This document shows, in pieces, positions 55,718 to 64,000 of a DNA stretch of 64,000 bases. The DNA comes from Flavobacteriaceae bacterium (lineage in GTDB: Bacteria > Bacteroidota > Bacteroidia > Flavobacteriales > Flavobacteriaceae), in NCBI GenBank assembly GCA_018608625.1, contig JABAZC010000040.1, forward strand, positions 44,316 through 108,315, read 5' to 3'. The position numbers and the translations under genes were made by a program. The first letter of the stretch is position 1. Every line of letters begins with the position of its first letter. The notes under the pieces were generated by a model that was given only the letters and a program-made list of their open reading frames with translations, made no database searches and was not told where the DNA came from.

Positions 55718-56614
55718 TTGAAACCGCTTTCTATTCATTTTATTATTAATCCTATTTCTGGACATGGAAACAACCAACTCACCCCTGAGATGGTTTCTAG
55801 CATCTTTAATTCGGATAAATTTGTGGTTAAAATAAAAAAGACAATTAAACCCAAACACGCAGTAGAGCTTACAAAAGCATCTATTATAGAGGGTGCTGAC
55901 ATTGTTGTGGCTTGTGGGGGTGACGGCACGGTCAACGAAATAGCGAGCTGCCTAGTGGGGTCTGGTGTAAAACTAGGTGTTGTGCCAATGGGGTCAGGGA
56001 ACGGACTAGCCTCTACATTGAAAATACCCAAATCTATAAAAGCCGCGCTTAACGTAATTAAGAAATCGAACAGTATACAAATTGATGTTGGAGATATTAA
56101 TAAACATTATTTTTTCAGCAACACAGGGATTGGCTTTGACGCAAGTATTATAAATAATTACTCAAAAACAAAGCAAAGAAAGCTAATCTCTTATCTTAAA
56201 GCGTCTCTTCTCACTTTTTTTAACCCCCCCCCTTCACTCTCTGTTAAAATCACCACAGAATCCCATTCTCTTGATTTAAAACCATTTATGGTGTTTGTAT
56301 CCAACTCCAACGAAATGGGTTATGACATTTCTTTAACGCCAAAAGCTTCTATTCAAGACGGTATGCTGGACGCTATTATTGTTGAATCCCTTAATAAATT
56401 GGAAATTATTTATTTCGGTTTTTTATTACTCATAAAAAAACCACAGAGCTTTAAGAAAGCCCACTACTTTCTTACCAAAAGAATAGAAATTACCAACCTT
56501 AATAATGGAGGGGTATTAGCCCAAATAGACGGTGAATCAAGACAAATTAACACAAACACAATCAAGATAACGATAAGGAAAAGCGCTCTTTCGGTTGTGG
56601 TGCCAAAACTCTAA
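55718..56614 (+). CDS. Diacylglycerol/lipid kinase family protein
   Basis: 298 aa. The catalytic loop is GGDGTVNE (67-74), preceded by IINPISGHG and followed by PMGSGNGLAST, all signatures of the DagK/YegS/sphingosine-kinase family. The start is TTG. It should phosphorylate a membrane lipid or diacylglycerol-like substrate. A run of nine C lies in codons for NPPPS (56224-56232). The stop shares CTAA bases with the convergent folB gene. Confidence 0.88.
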   Translation: MKPLSIHFIINPISGHGNNQLTPEMVSSIFNSDKFVVKIKKTIKPKHAVELTKASIIEGADIVVACGGDGTVNEIASCLVGSGVKLGVVPMGSGNGLASTLKIPKSIKAALNVIKKSNSIQIDVGDINKHYFFSNTGIGFDASIINNYSKTKQRKLISYLKASLLTFFNPPPSLSVKITTESHSLDLKPFMVFVSNSNEMGYDISLTPKASIQDGMLDAIIVESLNKLEIIYFGFLLLIKKPQSFKKAHYFLTKRIEITNLNNGGVLAQIDGESRQINTNTIKITIRKSALSVVVPKL

Positions 56615-56967
56615 CGCGCCTCGGTAAGCACAATGGTTACCCTCTCCACATCTCCACCTATTGGGGGGTTTATTTTAGAAACAGAAACAGTTGATGAGGT
56701 GACCGATGGACAGCTGTCAAAAACACGAGTCATGATTCGTTTTGCAACCGCTTCAAGAAGTTTTGCAGCAACCCCCATCTCCTCAACAACTATTTTGTTC
56801 AACGTCACATAGTCTACCGTATCGATTAAGGCGTCTGTAATTGAAGACCTACCAAGGCTTGCCTCCACACTTAAGTCAACTCGATAATCACTCCCTATAA
56901 TGGTTTCCTCCCCTAGACATCCGTGATATGCATAAACCCGGATGTTTTCAACCTTAATAATACCCAT
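56611..56967 (-). CDS. folB: Dihydroneopterin aldolase
   Basis: 118 aa. The family pattern is complete: IRVYAYHGCLGEETIIGSDYRVDLSV, then DTVDYVTLNKIVVEEM and LEAVAKRIMTRVF. It splits dihydroneopterin to hydroxymethyl-dihydropterin in folate synthesis. It is alone, divergent from glnS. Confidence 0.92.
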   Translation of the reverse strand: MGIIKVENIRVYAYHGCLGEETIIGSDYRVDLSVEASLGRSSITDALIDTVDYVTLNKIVVEEMGVAAKLLEAVAKRIMTRVFDSCPSVTSSTVSVSKINPPIGGDVERVTIVLTEAR

Positions 56968-57075
56968 TTTTAATTTTTTTGTTAGTATAAAAATAATAAT
57001 TATCGGTAAGATATATCTATAAACTTTTTATTTGATTAATTTTGCCAAGTATTTGATAAAGAAATACAAATCATT

Positions 57076-59076
57076 ATGTCAGAGAACCATAAACCGCTTA
57101 ATTTTATTGAGCAAATAATAGAAGAGGATTTAAAAAACGGTCTACCAAAAGCCAAACTGCGCTTCAGGTTTCCACCAGAACCCAACGGTTACTTACACAT
57201 AGGGCATACCAAAGCTATTGGGATAAGCTTCGGTTTAGGAGAGCGCTATAATGCGCCTGTTAATTTGCGTTTTGACGATACAAACCCCACAAAGGAAGAC
57301 CAAGAGTACGTAGACGCCATCAAAGAAGATATAGCATGGCTTGGATATAAGTGGGACAAAGAACTATATTCATCAGATTACTTTCACCAGCTATACCTTT
57401 GGGCGTTACAAATGATTAAAGATGGACGCGCTTATGTAGACTCCCAGTCTAGTGAGGCAATAGCAACTCAAAAGGGAACCCCTACTCAACCAGGAGAAGA
57501 CAGCCCTTTTAGAAATAGGTCTACTGAAGAAAACCTGGAGCTTTTTAGTCAAATGAAAAGCGGAATATTTAAAGCAGGAACCCATGTTTTGAGAGCGAAA
57601 ATAGACATGAAGCATGTTAATATGTTAATGAGAGATCCATTAATGTATCGCATTCTACACTCAGACCACCACAGAACAGGTTCTGATTGGTGTATTTATC
57701 CCATGTACGATTGGACCCATGGAGAAAGCGACTACCTAGAACAAGTTTCACACTCTCTCTGCTCGTTGGAGTTTAAACCCCATAGAGATTTATATGATTG
57801 GTTCAAAACCCTGACATTTAATTACCACAAAGAAATCCTTCCATTAAAACCTAAGCAACGAGAGTTTGCCCGTCTCAATTTAAGCTACACAATCATGAGT
57901 AAACGAAAGCTACTGAGACTGGTGGAGGACAAACTAGTAAAGGGTTGGGACGACCCAAGAATGCCAACAATTTCAGGCTTGAGGCGTCGTGGATATACGC
58001 CTGAAGCAATTCGTAAGTTTGTAGAATCCGTAGGGGTTTCAAAGCGAGACAATATAATAGACGTATCACTTTTAGAGTTTTGTGTTCGTGAAGATTTAAA
58101 TAAAAAAGCAGCACGGATCATGGCTGTTTTAGACCCCGTAAAGGTTATAATCGAAAATTACCCTGAAGGAAAAGAGGAGTGGCTTAGCGCAGACAACAAC
58201 CCAGAAGATAAAACGGCAGGAGACCGCACCCTTCCTTTTACTAAAGCTATTTACATTGAAAGAGAAGACTTCAAGGAAGAAGCAAGCAGCAAATACTTTA
58301 GACTTTCTTTAGGAAAAGAAGTTAGACTTAAAAACGCCTTCATTATCAAAGCAAATAGAGCTATAAAGGACTCTAATGGATTGATTTTAGAAATACACTG
58401 TACTTACGACCCAAAAAGTTTAAGCGGCAGCAAGACTGTTGAAAGTCTCCGAAAGGTTAAAGGAACCCTACACTGGGTTTCAACAGACCACGCTGTTGAA
58501 GCTGAAGTCAGAGAATACGACCGATTGTTCACCCATGAAGACCCTGATGGTCAAAAAGAAGATTTTTTAACGTTTATAAACCCTAACTCACTAAGAGTAA
58601 GGAGGGCTTTTATAGAGCCACACATTAAACAATCAACCATTGGGCAACACTTCCAGTTTCAGCGCATAGGATATTTTAAGCTTGACAAAGAGACCAAAAA
58701 AGACCGCTTTGTCTTCAATAAAACCGTAGGCTTAAGAGACACGTGGGCTAAAAAACCTACCCAAAACCAAGCAACACCGACCTCAAACCGAAAGCCAATT
58801 GACGTTATTAAGCAGTTAGGAAAAAAGTATACAAACCTTCCTGAAGCCAAACAACAAAAGGCTAAATCAGAAATACAGTTGCTGGCTAAAGAGGTTTCTT
58901 ACGAAGATTTAGAGCCCTTGCTTAATACAGCCGCAAAAAAAGTAGGGACCCGAATAGCTGTATTAATCACATTAAAAGTTTTGATGGCTAATGGATTAAA
59001 GACCAATGTCAAGGTTAATGATTTCTTGTTGGCGGCAAAGTCAGACAAAAACCCGCTATTAAGCCAAGGTGGTTAA
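57076..59076 (+). CDS. glnS: Glutamine-tRNA ligase with C-terminal YqeY-like domain
   Basis: 666 aa. Class I synthetase with HIGH (GYLHIGHTKAIG) and KMSKS (IMSKRK) motifs and the GlnRS block TGSDWCIYPMYDWTHGESD. The anticodon-binding beta-barrels follow, and about 85 C-terminal residues form a YqeY/GatB-C-terminal-like helical domain (KQQKAKSEIQLLAKEVSYED). This fusion is the normal form in Bacteroidota and likely aids tRNA-Gln binding. A TAATTTTG -7-like element is at 57037-57044. C-ending codons are frequent, as in highly expressed genes. Confidence 0.96.
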   Translation: MSENHKPLNFIEQIIEEDLKNGLPKAKLRFRFPPEPNGYLHIGHTKAIGISFGLGERYNAPVNLRFDDTNPTKEDQEYVDAIKEDIAWLGYKWDKELYSSDYFHQLYLWALQMIKDGRAYVDSQSSEAIATQKGTPTQPGEDSPFRNRSTEENLELFSQMKSGIFKAGTHVLRAKIDMKHVNMLMRDPLMYRILHSDHHRTGSDWCIYPMYDWTHGESDYLEQVSHSLCSLEFKPHRDLYDWFKTLTFNYHKEILPLKPKQREFARLNLSYTIMSKRKLLRLVEDKLVKGWDDPRMPTISGLRRRGYTPEAIRKFVESVGVSKRDNIIDVSLLEFCVREDLNKKAARIMAVLDPVKVIIENYPEGKEEWLSADNNPEDKTAGDRTLPFTKAIYIEREDFKEEASSKYFRLSLGKEVRLKNAFIIKANRAIKDSNGLILEIHCTYDPKSLSGSKTVESLRKVKGTLHWVSTDHAVEAEVREYDRLFTHEDPDGQKEDFLTFINPNSLRVRRAFIEPHIKQSTIGQHFQFQRIGYFKLDKETKKDRFVFNKTVGLRDTWAKKPTQNQATPTSNRKPIDVIKQLGKKYTNLPEAKQQKAKSEIQLLAKEVSYEDLEPLLNTAAKKVGTRIAVLITLKVLMANGLKTNVKVNDFLLAAKSDKNPLLSQGG

Positions 59077-59126
59077 TACTTTATTTGTTTTATAGCTTTA
59101 AGACAACATATTTATCATGAAACCAA

Positions 59127-60050
59127 TCACTTTTTAATTTTTTTTGGAGCACTCTTCATAGCCTCACCAATTTGGTTACTTGCCGTAAAACTAGCCACCA
59201 TGTCGTTTAACATATTGCTACCCGACTGCGGAGAGTTTGGCAACAAGATTAGATTGCTATTTGTTTCTTGTCCTATAGATTGAAGAGTGTCATAGTGCTG
59301 CGTTACAACAATCAAGGCAGATGCTTCTTGAGAGTTAATACCCACTTTATTCAACACTTCAACAGACTCTTCAAGACCGCGAGCAATTTCACGACGCTGA
59401 TCTGCAATACCCTGCCCTTGAAGGCGCTTACTTTCAGCCTCAGCTTTTGCTTTCTCAACAATTAAAATACGAGCAGCATCTCCTTCAAACTGAGCGGCAA
59501 TTTTTTCTCGCTCGGAGGCGTTAATTCTATTCATAGCTTCTTTAACCTGAGAGTCAGGGTCAATATCTGTTACCAGGGTTTTTATTATGTCGTACCCATA
59601 GTCCATCATCGCCTCGTTAAGCTCTGTCTTAACCGCTATCGCAATATCATCTTTTTTTACAAATACACCATCAAGCTTCATTTTGGGAACTTCAGCTCTA
59701 ACAACGTCAAAAACATAAGAAGTGATCTGATCGTGTGGAAAGTCAAGCTTATAAAACGCATCGTAAGCCTTAAGTTTTATTACCTTAAACTGCACCGACA
59801 CCTTGAGCTTAACAAAAACATCGTCTTTTGTTTTGGTTTCTATCAAAACATCTAATTGTTGAATCTTTAAACTAATGCGACCCGCTATGCGATCTATTAG
59901 GGGAATTTTAAAGTGAAGTCCTGACTGACGGATGCTTAAGAATTTGCCAAAACGCTCAATAATAATAGCGGTTTGTTGTTTAACCGTAAAAAGAGCGGCA
60001 AACAAGATTAAAAATACGATAAAAACAATAGTTAGAGTGAAATAGTTCAT
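59127..60050 (-). CDS. SPFH/Band 7 (stomatin/QmcA-like) membrane protein
   Basis: 307 aa. One N-terminal helix (about 3-23), then the SPFH domain (VKQQTAIIIERFGKFLSIRQSGLHFKIPLIDRI) and a coiled-coil tail (AEAESKRLQGQGIADQRREIARGLEESV). The layout fits stomatin-type proteins that form microdomain scaffolds. No NfeD partner is next to it. It follows the ABC ATPase gene by 53 bp on the same strand. Confidence 0.9.
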   Translation of the reverse strand: MNYFTLTIVFIVFLILFAALFTVKQQTAIIIERFGKFLSIRQSGLHFKIPLIDRIAGRISLKIQQLDVLIETKTKDDVFVKLKVSVQFKVIKLKAYDAFYKLDFPHDQITSYVFDVVRAEVPKMKLDGVFVKKDDIAIAVKTELNEAMMDYGYDIIKTLVTDIDPDSQVKEAMNRINASEREKIAAQFEGDAARILIVEKAKAEAESKRLQGQGIADQRREIARGLEESVEVLNKVGINSQEASALIVVTQHYDTLQSIGQETNSNLILLPNSPQSGSNMLNDMVASFTASNQIGEAMKSAPKKIKK

Positions 60051-60103
60051 AGGGATAATTTTTTATTAAAAATATAAGACTCAATTTAAGGAATTAAGTT
60101 GTT

Positions 60104-61021
60104 TTATAAAAGAGATTTTACCTTTAAATAAACGCTGGTGTTCTCTGGGATTTTTGATTCGTGATTAAAATAAATTAAAGAGCCCATATGCTCTGCCTCT
60201 ATTAAAAAAAAGCTGCCCCTGTAAAAAGCTTGTTTAGTAACCGCTTTAAGGTTGCTTTTTTCAACCAGATAAACCTGATGGGCATAACAAAAAGCATTGT
60301 TGATTACGCTGTAGTCTCCAAAAAAAGCAGCTACCAACGGGTATTTTGGATTGTTATACAGTTCCGCCGGACTACCTTCAATTAAGACTCTTTGGTTTTC
60401 AAGCACAAGTATGTTGTCGGCGTATGGTAAAACATCGTCTTTGTCGTGCGTAGCCATCAGACAAGCGATATTATTCGATTTCAAAAAGCCGAAGAACTTT
60501 CTTCGAAGACTCTGTTTTTTAAAATTATCAATATGACTAAAGGGCTCATCCAACAGAATAATTTCTGGTTTCCTTGCAATTGCCCGAGCTAATGCAACTC
60601 GTTGTTTTTGGCCACCGCTCAAAAACTGAACTTTTGTATTAGAAAAATTTTCTAATTCTACAGTCTTTAGAAGTTCATCAATGCGTGTTTTTTTCTTTTC
60701 CGGAAAAAAGTTTGATAAATGGGCTCCAATGTTTTCAGCGACCGAGATGTAGGGCATTAGATCAAATTCTTGGGCTACGTACTTCATGAAGTCGTGACCA
60801 ACAACTAGTTTTTTTTTTGGCCCCAATATTGATTCTTGCCCCCATGCGATGGATCCGCTAGAGACGTCCATTTCCCCAAAAATTAGCTTGAGAAGAGTGC
60901 TTTTTCCAGAACCACTTCCCCCAACGATAGACAAACAGTTTCCCTTTTTTACTAAAAAAGAAATCGAATTTAAAACCAATTTTTCTTTATAACCAAACGA
61001 AACCTTTGTTACTGAGAGCAT
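60104..61021 (-). CDS. ABC transporter ATP-binding protein
   Basis: 305 aa. Walker A GGSGSGKST (about 34-42), Q-loop, signature LSGGQKQR, Walker B IILLDEP and the switch His in MATHDKDD are intact. A short extension of about 85 residues follows the ATPase, like the TOBE region of importers of the FbpC/PotA group. No permease or binding protein is encoded nearby. It starts 9 bp after asd and may be cotranscribed. Confidence 0.88.
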   Translation of the reverse strand: MLSVTKVSFGYKEKLVLNSISFLVKKGNCLSIVGGSGSGKSTLLKLIFGEMDVSSGSIAWGQESILGPKKKLVVGHDFMKYVAQEFDLMPYISVAENIGAHLSNFFPEKKKTRIDELLKTVELENFSNTKVQFLSGGQKQRVALARAIARKPEIILLDEPFSHIDNFKKQSLRRKFFGFLKSNNIACLMATHDKDDVLPYADNILVLENQRVLIEGSPAELYNNPKYPLVAAFFGDYSVINNAFCYAHQVYLVEKSNLKAVTKQAFYRGSFFLIEAEHMGSLIYFNHESKIPENTSVYLKVKSLL

Positions 61022-61030
61022 TTATAGATA

Positions 61031-62017
61031 TTATAAAATACTATTCACTAAATATTCGGCAATTTGAATCGCATTTGTAGCAGCGCCTTTACGTAGGTTA
61101 TCAGCAACAATCCACATGTTTAAAGTGTTCGGCAGTGTTTCATCTCGCCTAATTCTACCGACAAAAACGTCGTCTTTTCCGTTTGCATAAATTGGCATTG
61201 GGTAGGTGTTTGTGTCGGTATTATCTTGAACAGTAACCCCAGGGGCTTGACTTAATAGCGCCCTAACGTCTTTAAGCTTAAAATCGCTTTCAAATTGTAC
61301 ATTAACAGACTCCGAGTGACCTCCCGCCGTTGGAATTCTTACTGCAGTTGCGGTGATTGCAAAAGAAAGATCGTTGAGTATTTTTTGAGGCTCCTTAGCG
61401 AGCTTCATCTCTTCTTTGGTGTAGCCATTTTCTAAAAACACATCACAGTGAGGCAGGGCATTCCTTCCAATAGGATATGGGTAAGCCATTTCACCCTTCA
61501 CTCCCTTAATTTCATTTTCTAATTGCTGAACAGCTTTGACGCCCGTTCCGGAAACAGATTGGTAAGTAGAGACCACCACTCGCTTCATTTTATAAGTGTT
61601 GTGCAGTGGTGAAAGCGCCATGACCAATTGAATTGTTGAACAATTTGGATTTGCAATTATTTTATCTTCTTTAGTTAGCTCTGAAGCGTTAATTTCAGGA
61701 ATAATTAACTTTTTTGTAGGGTCCATTCTCCAAGCAGACGAGTTGTCAATTACAATAGTTCCGGCTTCTGCAAATTTTGGCGCCCACTCTAGAGAGGCGT
61801 CACCTCCAGCAGAAAAAATAGCTATATCCGCTTGCATTTCTACCGCAGCGGCAAGACCTACAATTAAGTAGTCAGAGTCCTTGTATTTTATTTTTTTCCC
61901 CACACTCCGTTCAGAAGCTACAGGGATTAGCTCCGTAATTGGAAACCGGCGTTCTTCAAGTAATTTTAATATGACCGTTCCCACCATGCCTGTGGCACCA
62001 ACAACTGCAATTTTCAT
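61031..62017 (-). CDS. asd: Aspartate-semialdehyde dehydrogenase
   Basis: 328 aa. NADP motif VGATGMVG at the N-terminus, active-site C126 (IIANPNCSTIQ), and the GGHSESVNV substrate region. It makes aspartate semialdehyde for lysine, threonine, methionine and diaminopimelate. It is separated from alr by 278 bp that contain the mscL remnant. Confidence 0.97.
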   Translation of the reverse strand: MKIAVVGATGMVGTVILKLLEERRFPITELIPVASERSVGKKIKYKDSDYLIVGLAAAVEMQADIAIFSAGGDASLEWAPKFAEAGTIVIDNSSAWRMDPTKKLIIPEINASELTKEDKIIANPNCSTIQLVMALSPLHNTYKMKRVVVSTYQSVSGTGVKAVQQLENEIKGVKGEMAYPYPIGRNALPHCDVFLENGYTKEEMKLAKEPQKILNDLSFAITATAVRIPTAGGHSESVNVQFESDFKLKDVRALLSQAPGVTVQDNTDTNTYPMPIYANGKDDVFVGRIRRDETLPNTLNMWIVADNLRKGAATNAIQIAEYLVNSIL

Positions 62018-62130
62018 TTTATATAGCTTTAATTAGAAATGTAAAATTAATAAATTCCCCGAGATGGAAACAAGTAAAACCAATAAAGACGCGATATAAA
62101 ACGCGTGTTTATGAATCTCATTAAAAAAAC

Positions 62131-62232
62131 CTATTTTTTTAGTAAATCTCTAATTTTTGACAATAACTGGACCTCAGAAGGGTAGTTAGCCGCACCTTTC
62201 TGTTTCCGTTTAATGCAAATTCTTTGTAACAT
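62131..62232 (-). pseudogene. mscL: Remnant of mscL (C-terminal end of large-conductance mechanosensitive channel)
   Basis: A 33-codon frame between alr and asd ends in VQLLSKIRDLLKK and a stop. This is very like the C-terminal helix of MscL (QLLTEIRDLLKNK in flavobacteria as I recall), preceded by a basic KRKQK patch where MscL has its lysine-rich linker. The transmembrane helices are absent: no MscL coding remains in the 60 bp between this frame and alr. I recall mscL lying between alr and asd in relatives. A short ORF of another family is the alternative. Confidence 0.5.
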
Positions 62233-62295
62233 AATTTAGTAGGTTTCGGTTATTAATACCTACCTAAACTACTGAAAAAAGAACAAAAAGAAGAG

Positions 62296-63402
62296 TTACT
62301 TAATAAATTTACGTGTTATTCGCCGTGAGATACCTGTAATTAACTCATATGATATTGAATCAGCTGCTTCCGCCGCACCTTCAGCAGAAAGCCCCGATCC
62401 AAAAATAAGGACTTCGTCTCCTTCTTTACAACCTATCGTGGTGACGTCTACCATAATCATATCCATGCAAACGTTCCCGACAATATACCCTTTTTGTTGG
62501 TTGATAGAGACCGCACCGATCCCATGGCCGTAGTGCCTGCCAATCCCGTCAGCATGCCCAATAGGAATCGTAGCAATTTTGGAATCAACCTTGCAAGTGT
62601 GACCACAGTTATAGCCAACACTTTCTCCAATAGAGACGCTGGCGATCTGAGAAATGACAGATTTCAAGCTAGCGATAGGTCTTAAGTTGACACTTTCTTT
62701 TCTTGAATTACCATAACCGTAAAGCCCAATTCCGCATCGCACCATGTCAAAATGAGCTTTGGGATAATTTAAGACCCCAGAGGTGTTAGATAGGTGTCGA
62801 ATAATAGGATAATCGAAGTGATTAATAAATTTCTCAGAAAGCGACCTGTACAGCTCTATTTGATTCTCGGTGAACCCCCTTTCATTTAAGTCCTCACTTG
62901 CTGCTAAATGAGAAAAAACAGACTTCACTTTTAAGGAAGAAGCGTTAATTAGCGCGTTTACAACGACGCCAATGTCCTCCGGCTTAAAGCCGAGTCGGTT
63001 TAATCCCGTATTAAACTTTATATGAATAGGGTAATTGGATTTATTACCGTCTAAAGCAGCTTTTTCAAATGCTCTCAACATCTTTAAGCTGTAAAGACTA
63101 GGCTCTAGCGCATGCTTAATGGCTAATTCAAGATTTCCTAGCTGAGGGTGAAGCACCAAAATAGGCACTGTAATCCCCGCTTTTCTCAAATCAACACCCT
63201 CACTGACATATGCGACAGCAAAATAGTCAACCCCGCTTTTTTGAAGAAAATTTGCAACAGCAACGGCATCACTTCCATAAGCAAAAGCCTTGACAACCGC
63301 CAAAAACAAAGAGTTGTTTTGAAGTTTAGATTTTAGAAAATCAAAATTGTGCCTTAAAGCATCAAGGTTAATTTCTAAAGTTGTTTCGTGGACTTTAGGC
63401 AT
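62296..63402 (-). CDS. alr: Alanine racemase
   Basis: 368 aa from the ATG ([20 protein letters not shown]); a TTG six codons further up is less likely. The PLP-binding Lys is near residue 38 ([11 protein letters not shown]), and the [13 protein letters not shown] segment and the catalytic Tyr region are present. It supplies D-alanine for peptidoglycan. Start and tdk stop overlap by 8 bp, so the two are coupled. Length is normal and no MurF fusion is present. Confidence 0.95.
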   Translation of the reverse strand: MPKVHETTLEINLDALRHNFDFLKSKLQNNSLFLAVVKAFAYGSDAVAVANFLQKSGVDYFAVAYVSEGVDLRKAGITVPILVLHPQLGNLELAIKHALEPSLYSLKMLRAFEKAALDGNKSNYPIHIKFNTGLNRLGFKPEDIGVVVNALINASSLKVKSVFSHLAASEDLNERGFTENQIELYRSLSEKFINHFDYPIIRHLSNTSGVLNYPKAHFDMVRCGIGLYGYGNSRKESVNLRPIASLKSVISQIASVSIGESVGYNCGHTCKVDSKIATIPIGHADGIGRHYGHGIGAVSINQQKGYIVGNVCMDMIMVDVTTIGCKEGDEVLIFGSGLSAEGAAEAADSISYELITGISRRITRKFIK

Positions 63403-64000
63403 TAGAGTTTTTTTTTGCAACCCCTACGTCGACAGGCTTTACTACATTCATGCCTTTTACTTTTTCTTTTGTGATTGCCTTGTAATAGGCAGCCCGACTT
63501 AGGGGCTCATATTCGTTTACCTCACCCAAAAGGACCAGCGTGTCATCTTTAGATTTCCGGTGACTGTACTGGGCTAAATTTCCAGTGTGCGTACACACCG
63601 CGTGTACCTTTGTAACATACTCGGCGGTTGCCATTAGATTTGGCATGGGGCCAAAGGGGTTTCCTTTAAAATCCATATCAAGGCCAGCAACAATAACCCT
63701 AACTCCTTTATTGGCAAGAGCATTGCAAACATTTACAATTTCATCATCAAAAAATTGCGCCTCATCGATTCCAACAACGTCACATCCGTCAGCCAAAAGG
63801 GGGATGTTAGAAGCTGAAGGGACCGGGGTCGAACGGATTTCATTGGCGTCATGAGAAACAACCATTTCATCGTCATACCTCACGTCAATTGCGGGTTTGA
63901 AAATTTCAACCTTTTGCTTAGCAAACTGGGCACGCCTCAAGCGACGAATTAATTCTTCTGTTTTTCCAGAAAACATTGATCCGCAGATTACTTCGATCCA
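63395..64000 (-). CDS. tdk: Thymidine kinase (partial, start beyond the window)
   Basis: The frame runs past the right edge; at least 201 codons are present, opening [20 protein letters not shown], so the P-loop (GSMFSGKT) is near the true start and only a short N-terminus is missing. The internal ATG in MFSGKT is not the start because the P-loop would be cut. DEAQFF and the [10 protein letters not shown] lid fit type II TK. The usual zinc-ribbon Cys residues are mostly absent ([12 protein letters not shown]). Confidence 0.93.
   Translation of the reverse strand, partial: WIEVICGSMFSGKTEELIRRLRRAQFAKQKVEIFKPAIDVRYDDEMVVSHDANEIRSTPVPSASNIPLLADGCDVVGIDEAQFFDDEIVNVCNALANKGVRVIVAGLDMDFKGNPFGPMPNLMATAEYVTKVHAVCTHTGNLAQYSHRKSKDDTLVLLGEVNEYEPLSRAAYYKAITKEKVKGMNVVKPVDVGVAKKNSNA

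Noticed and set aside
62041..62130. 24-codon frame between the mscL remnant and asd
   Set aside because: No family resemblance, length typical of chance in noncoding DNA.

Overview
The window is a 64 kb piece of an AT-rich genome of the family Flavobacteriaceae (phylum Bacteroidota). The evidence is the lineage-typical gene set: a PorW/SprE-type lipoprotein of type IX secretion, DUF6427, DUF6341, DUF6909, DUF4837 and DUF4175 proteins, a GlnRS-YqeY fusion and a GIN-domain protein. Several genes also have the Bacteroidota -7 promoter element TAnnTTTG upstream. Coding density is very high. Only one gap exceeds 300 bp (51453-51984), and several tail-to-tail gene pairs share stop-codon bases. I see no insertion sequence, prophage, CRISPR array or obvious defence island.

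Layout. 1-8.2 kb: a bactofilin fragment, PorW/SprE, a PaaE-like flavin/[2Fe-2S] reductase, a family 9 glycosyltransferase, DUF4254, DUF6427, DUF6341 and purD. 8.2-18.9 kb: a compact surface-polysaccharide locus on the minus strand (Wzz-like chain-length protein, two polymerase/ligase-type membrane proteins, Wzx flippase, two GT4 glycosyltransferases, WcaF-like acetyltransferase, UDP-glucuronate decarboxylase, initiating sugar-phosphate transferase). 18.9-28.8 kb: DUF6909, GH3-family protein, M23 peptidase, TatA, DUF4837, an MltD-like transglycosylase, pgk, holB and an OmpH/Skp-like lipoprotein, mostly envelope work. 29.0-35.7 kb: DUF4175-ybeY-mnmG-methyltransferase, with two parS-like palindromes in the gaps on either side of mnmG. 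35.8-50.5 kb (plus strand): AlkB-like monooxygenase, gltX, lepA, a universal-stress/SulP-transporter/metallo-hydrolase group, a subtilase, an M1 peptidase, rnpA, an S41 protease and a double OmpA-domain protein. 50.5-54.2 kb: elaA, rpiB, a 532-bp very AT-rich gap with DnaA-box-like repeats, and rnr. 54.2-64 kb: GIN-domain protein, LysE exporter, tRNA-Cys, lipid kinase, folB, glnS, a stomatin-like protein, an ABC ATPase, asd, an apparent mscL remnant, alr and tdk.

The most interesting signals are about chromosome biology rather than a new gene system. Two perfect 14-bp parS cores flank mnmG. About 20 kb away lies an AT-rich gap with one exact DnaA box and several same-orientation relatives. 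With mnmG and rnpA nearby, this suggests an origin-proximal domain, but hand counts of G and C in a few genes gave no clear skew switch, so origin identity is unproven. Other points are a LysE gene whose last codons are the terminator and 3' end of an antisense tRNA-Cys gene, a decayed mscL, shared stop codons at convergent junctions, long G/C homopolymers inside two genes, and unassigned domains in SulP, DUF6909 and the subtilase.
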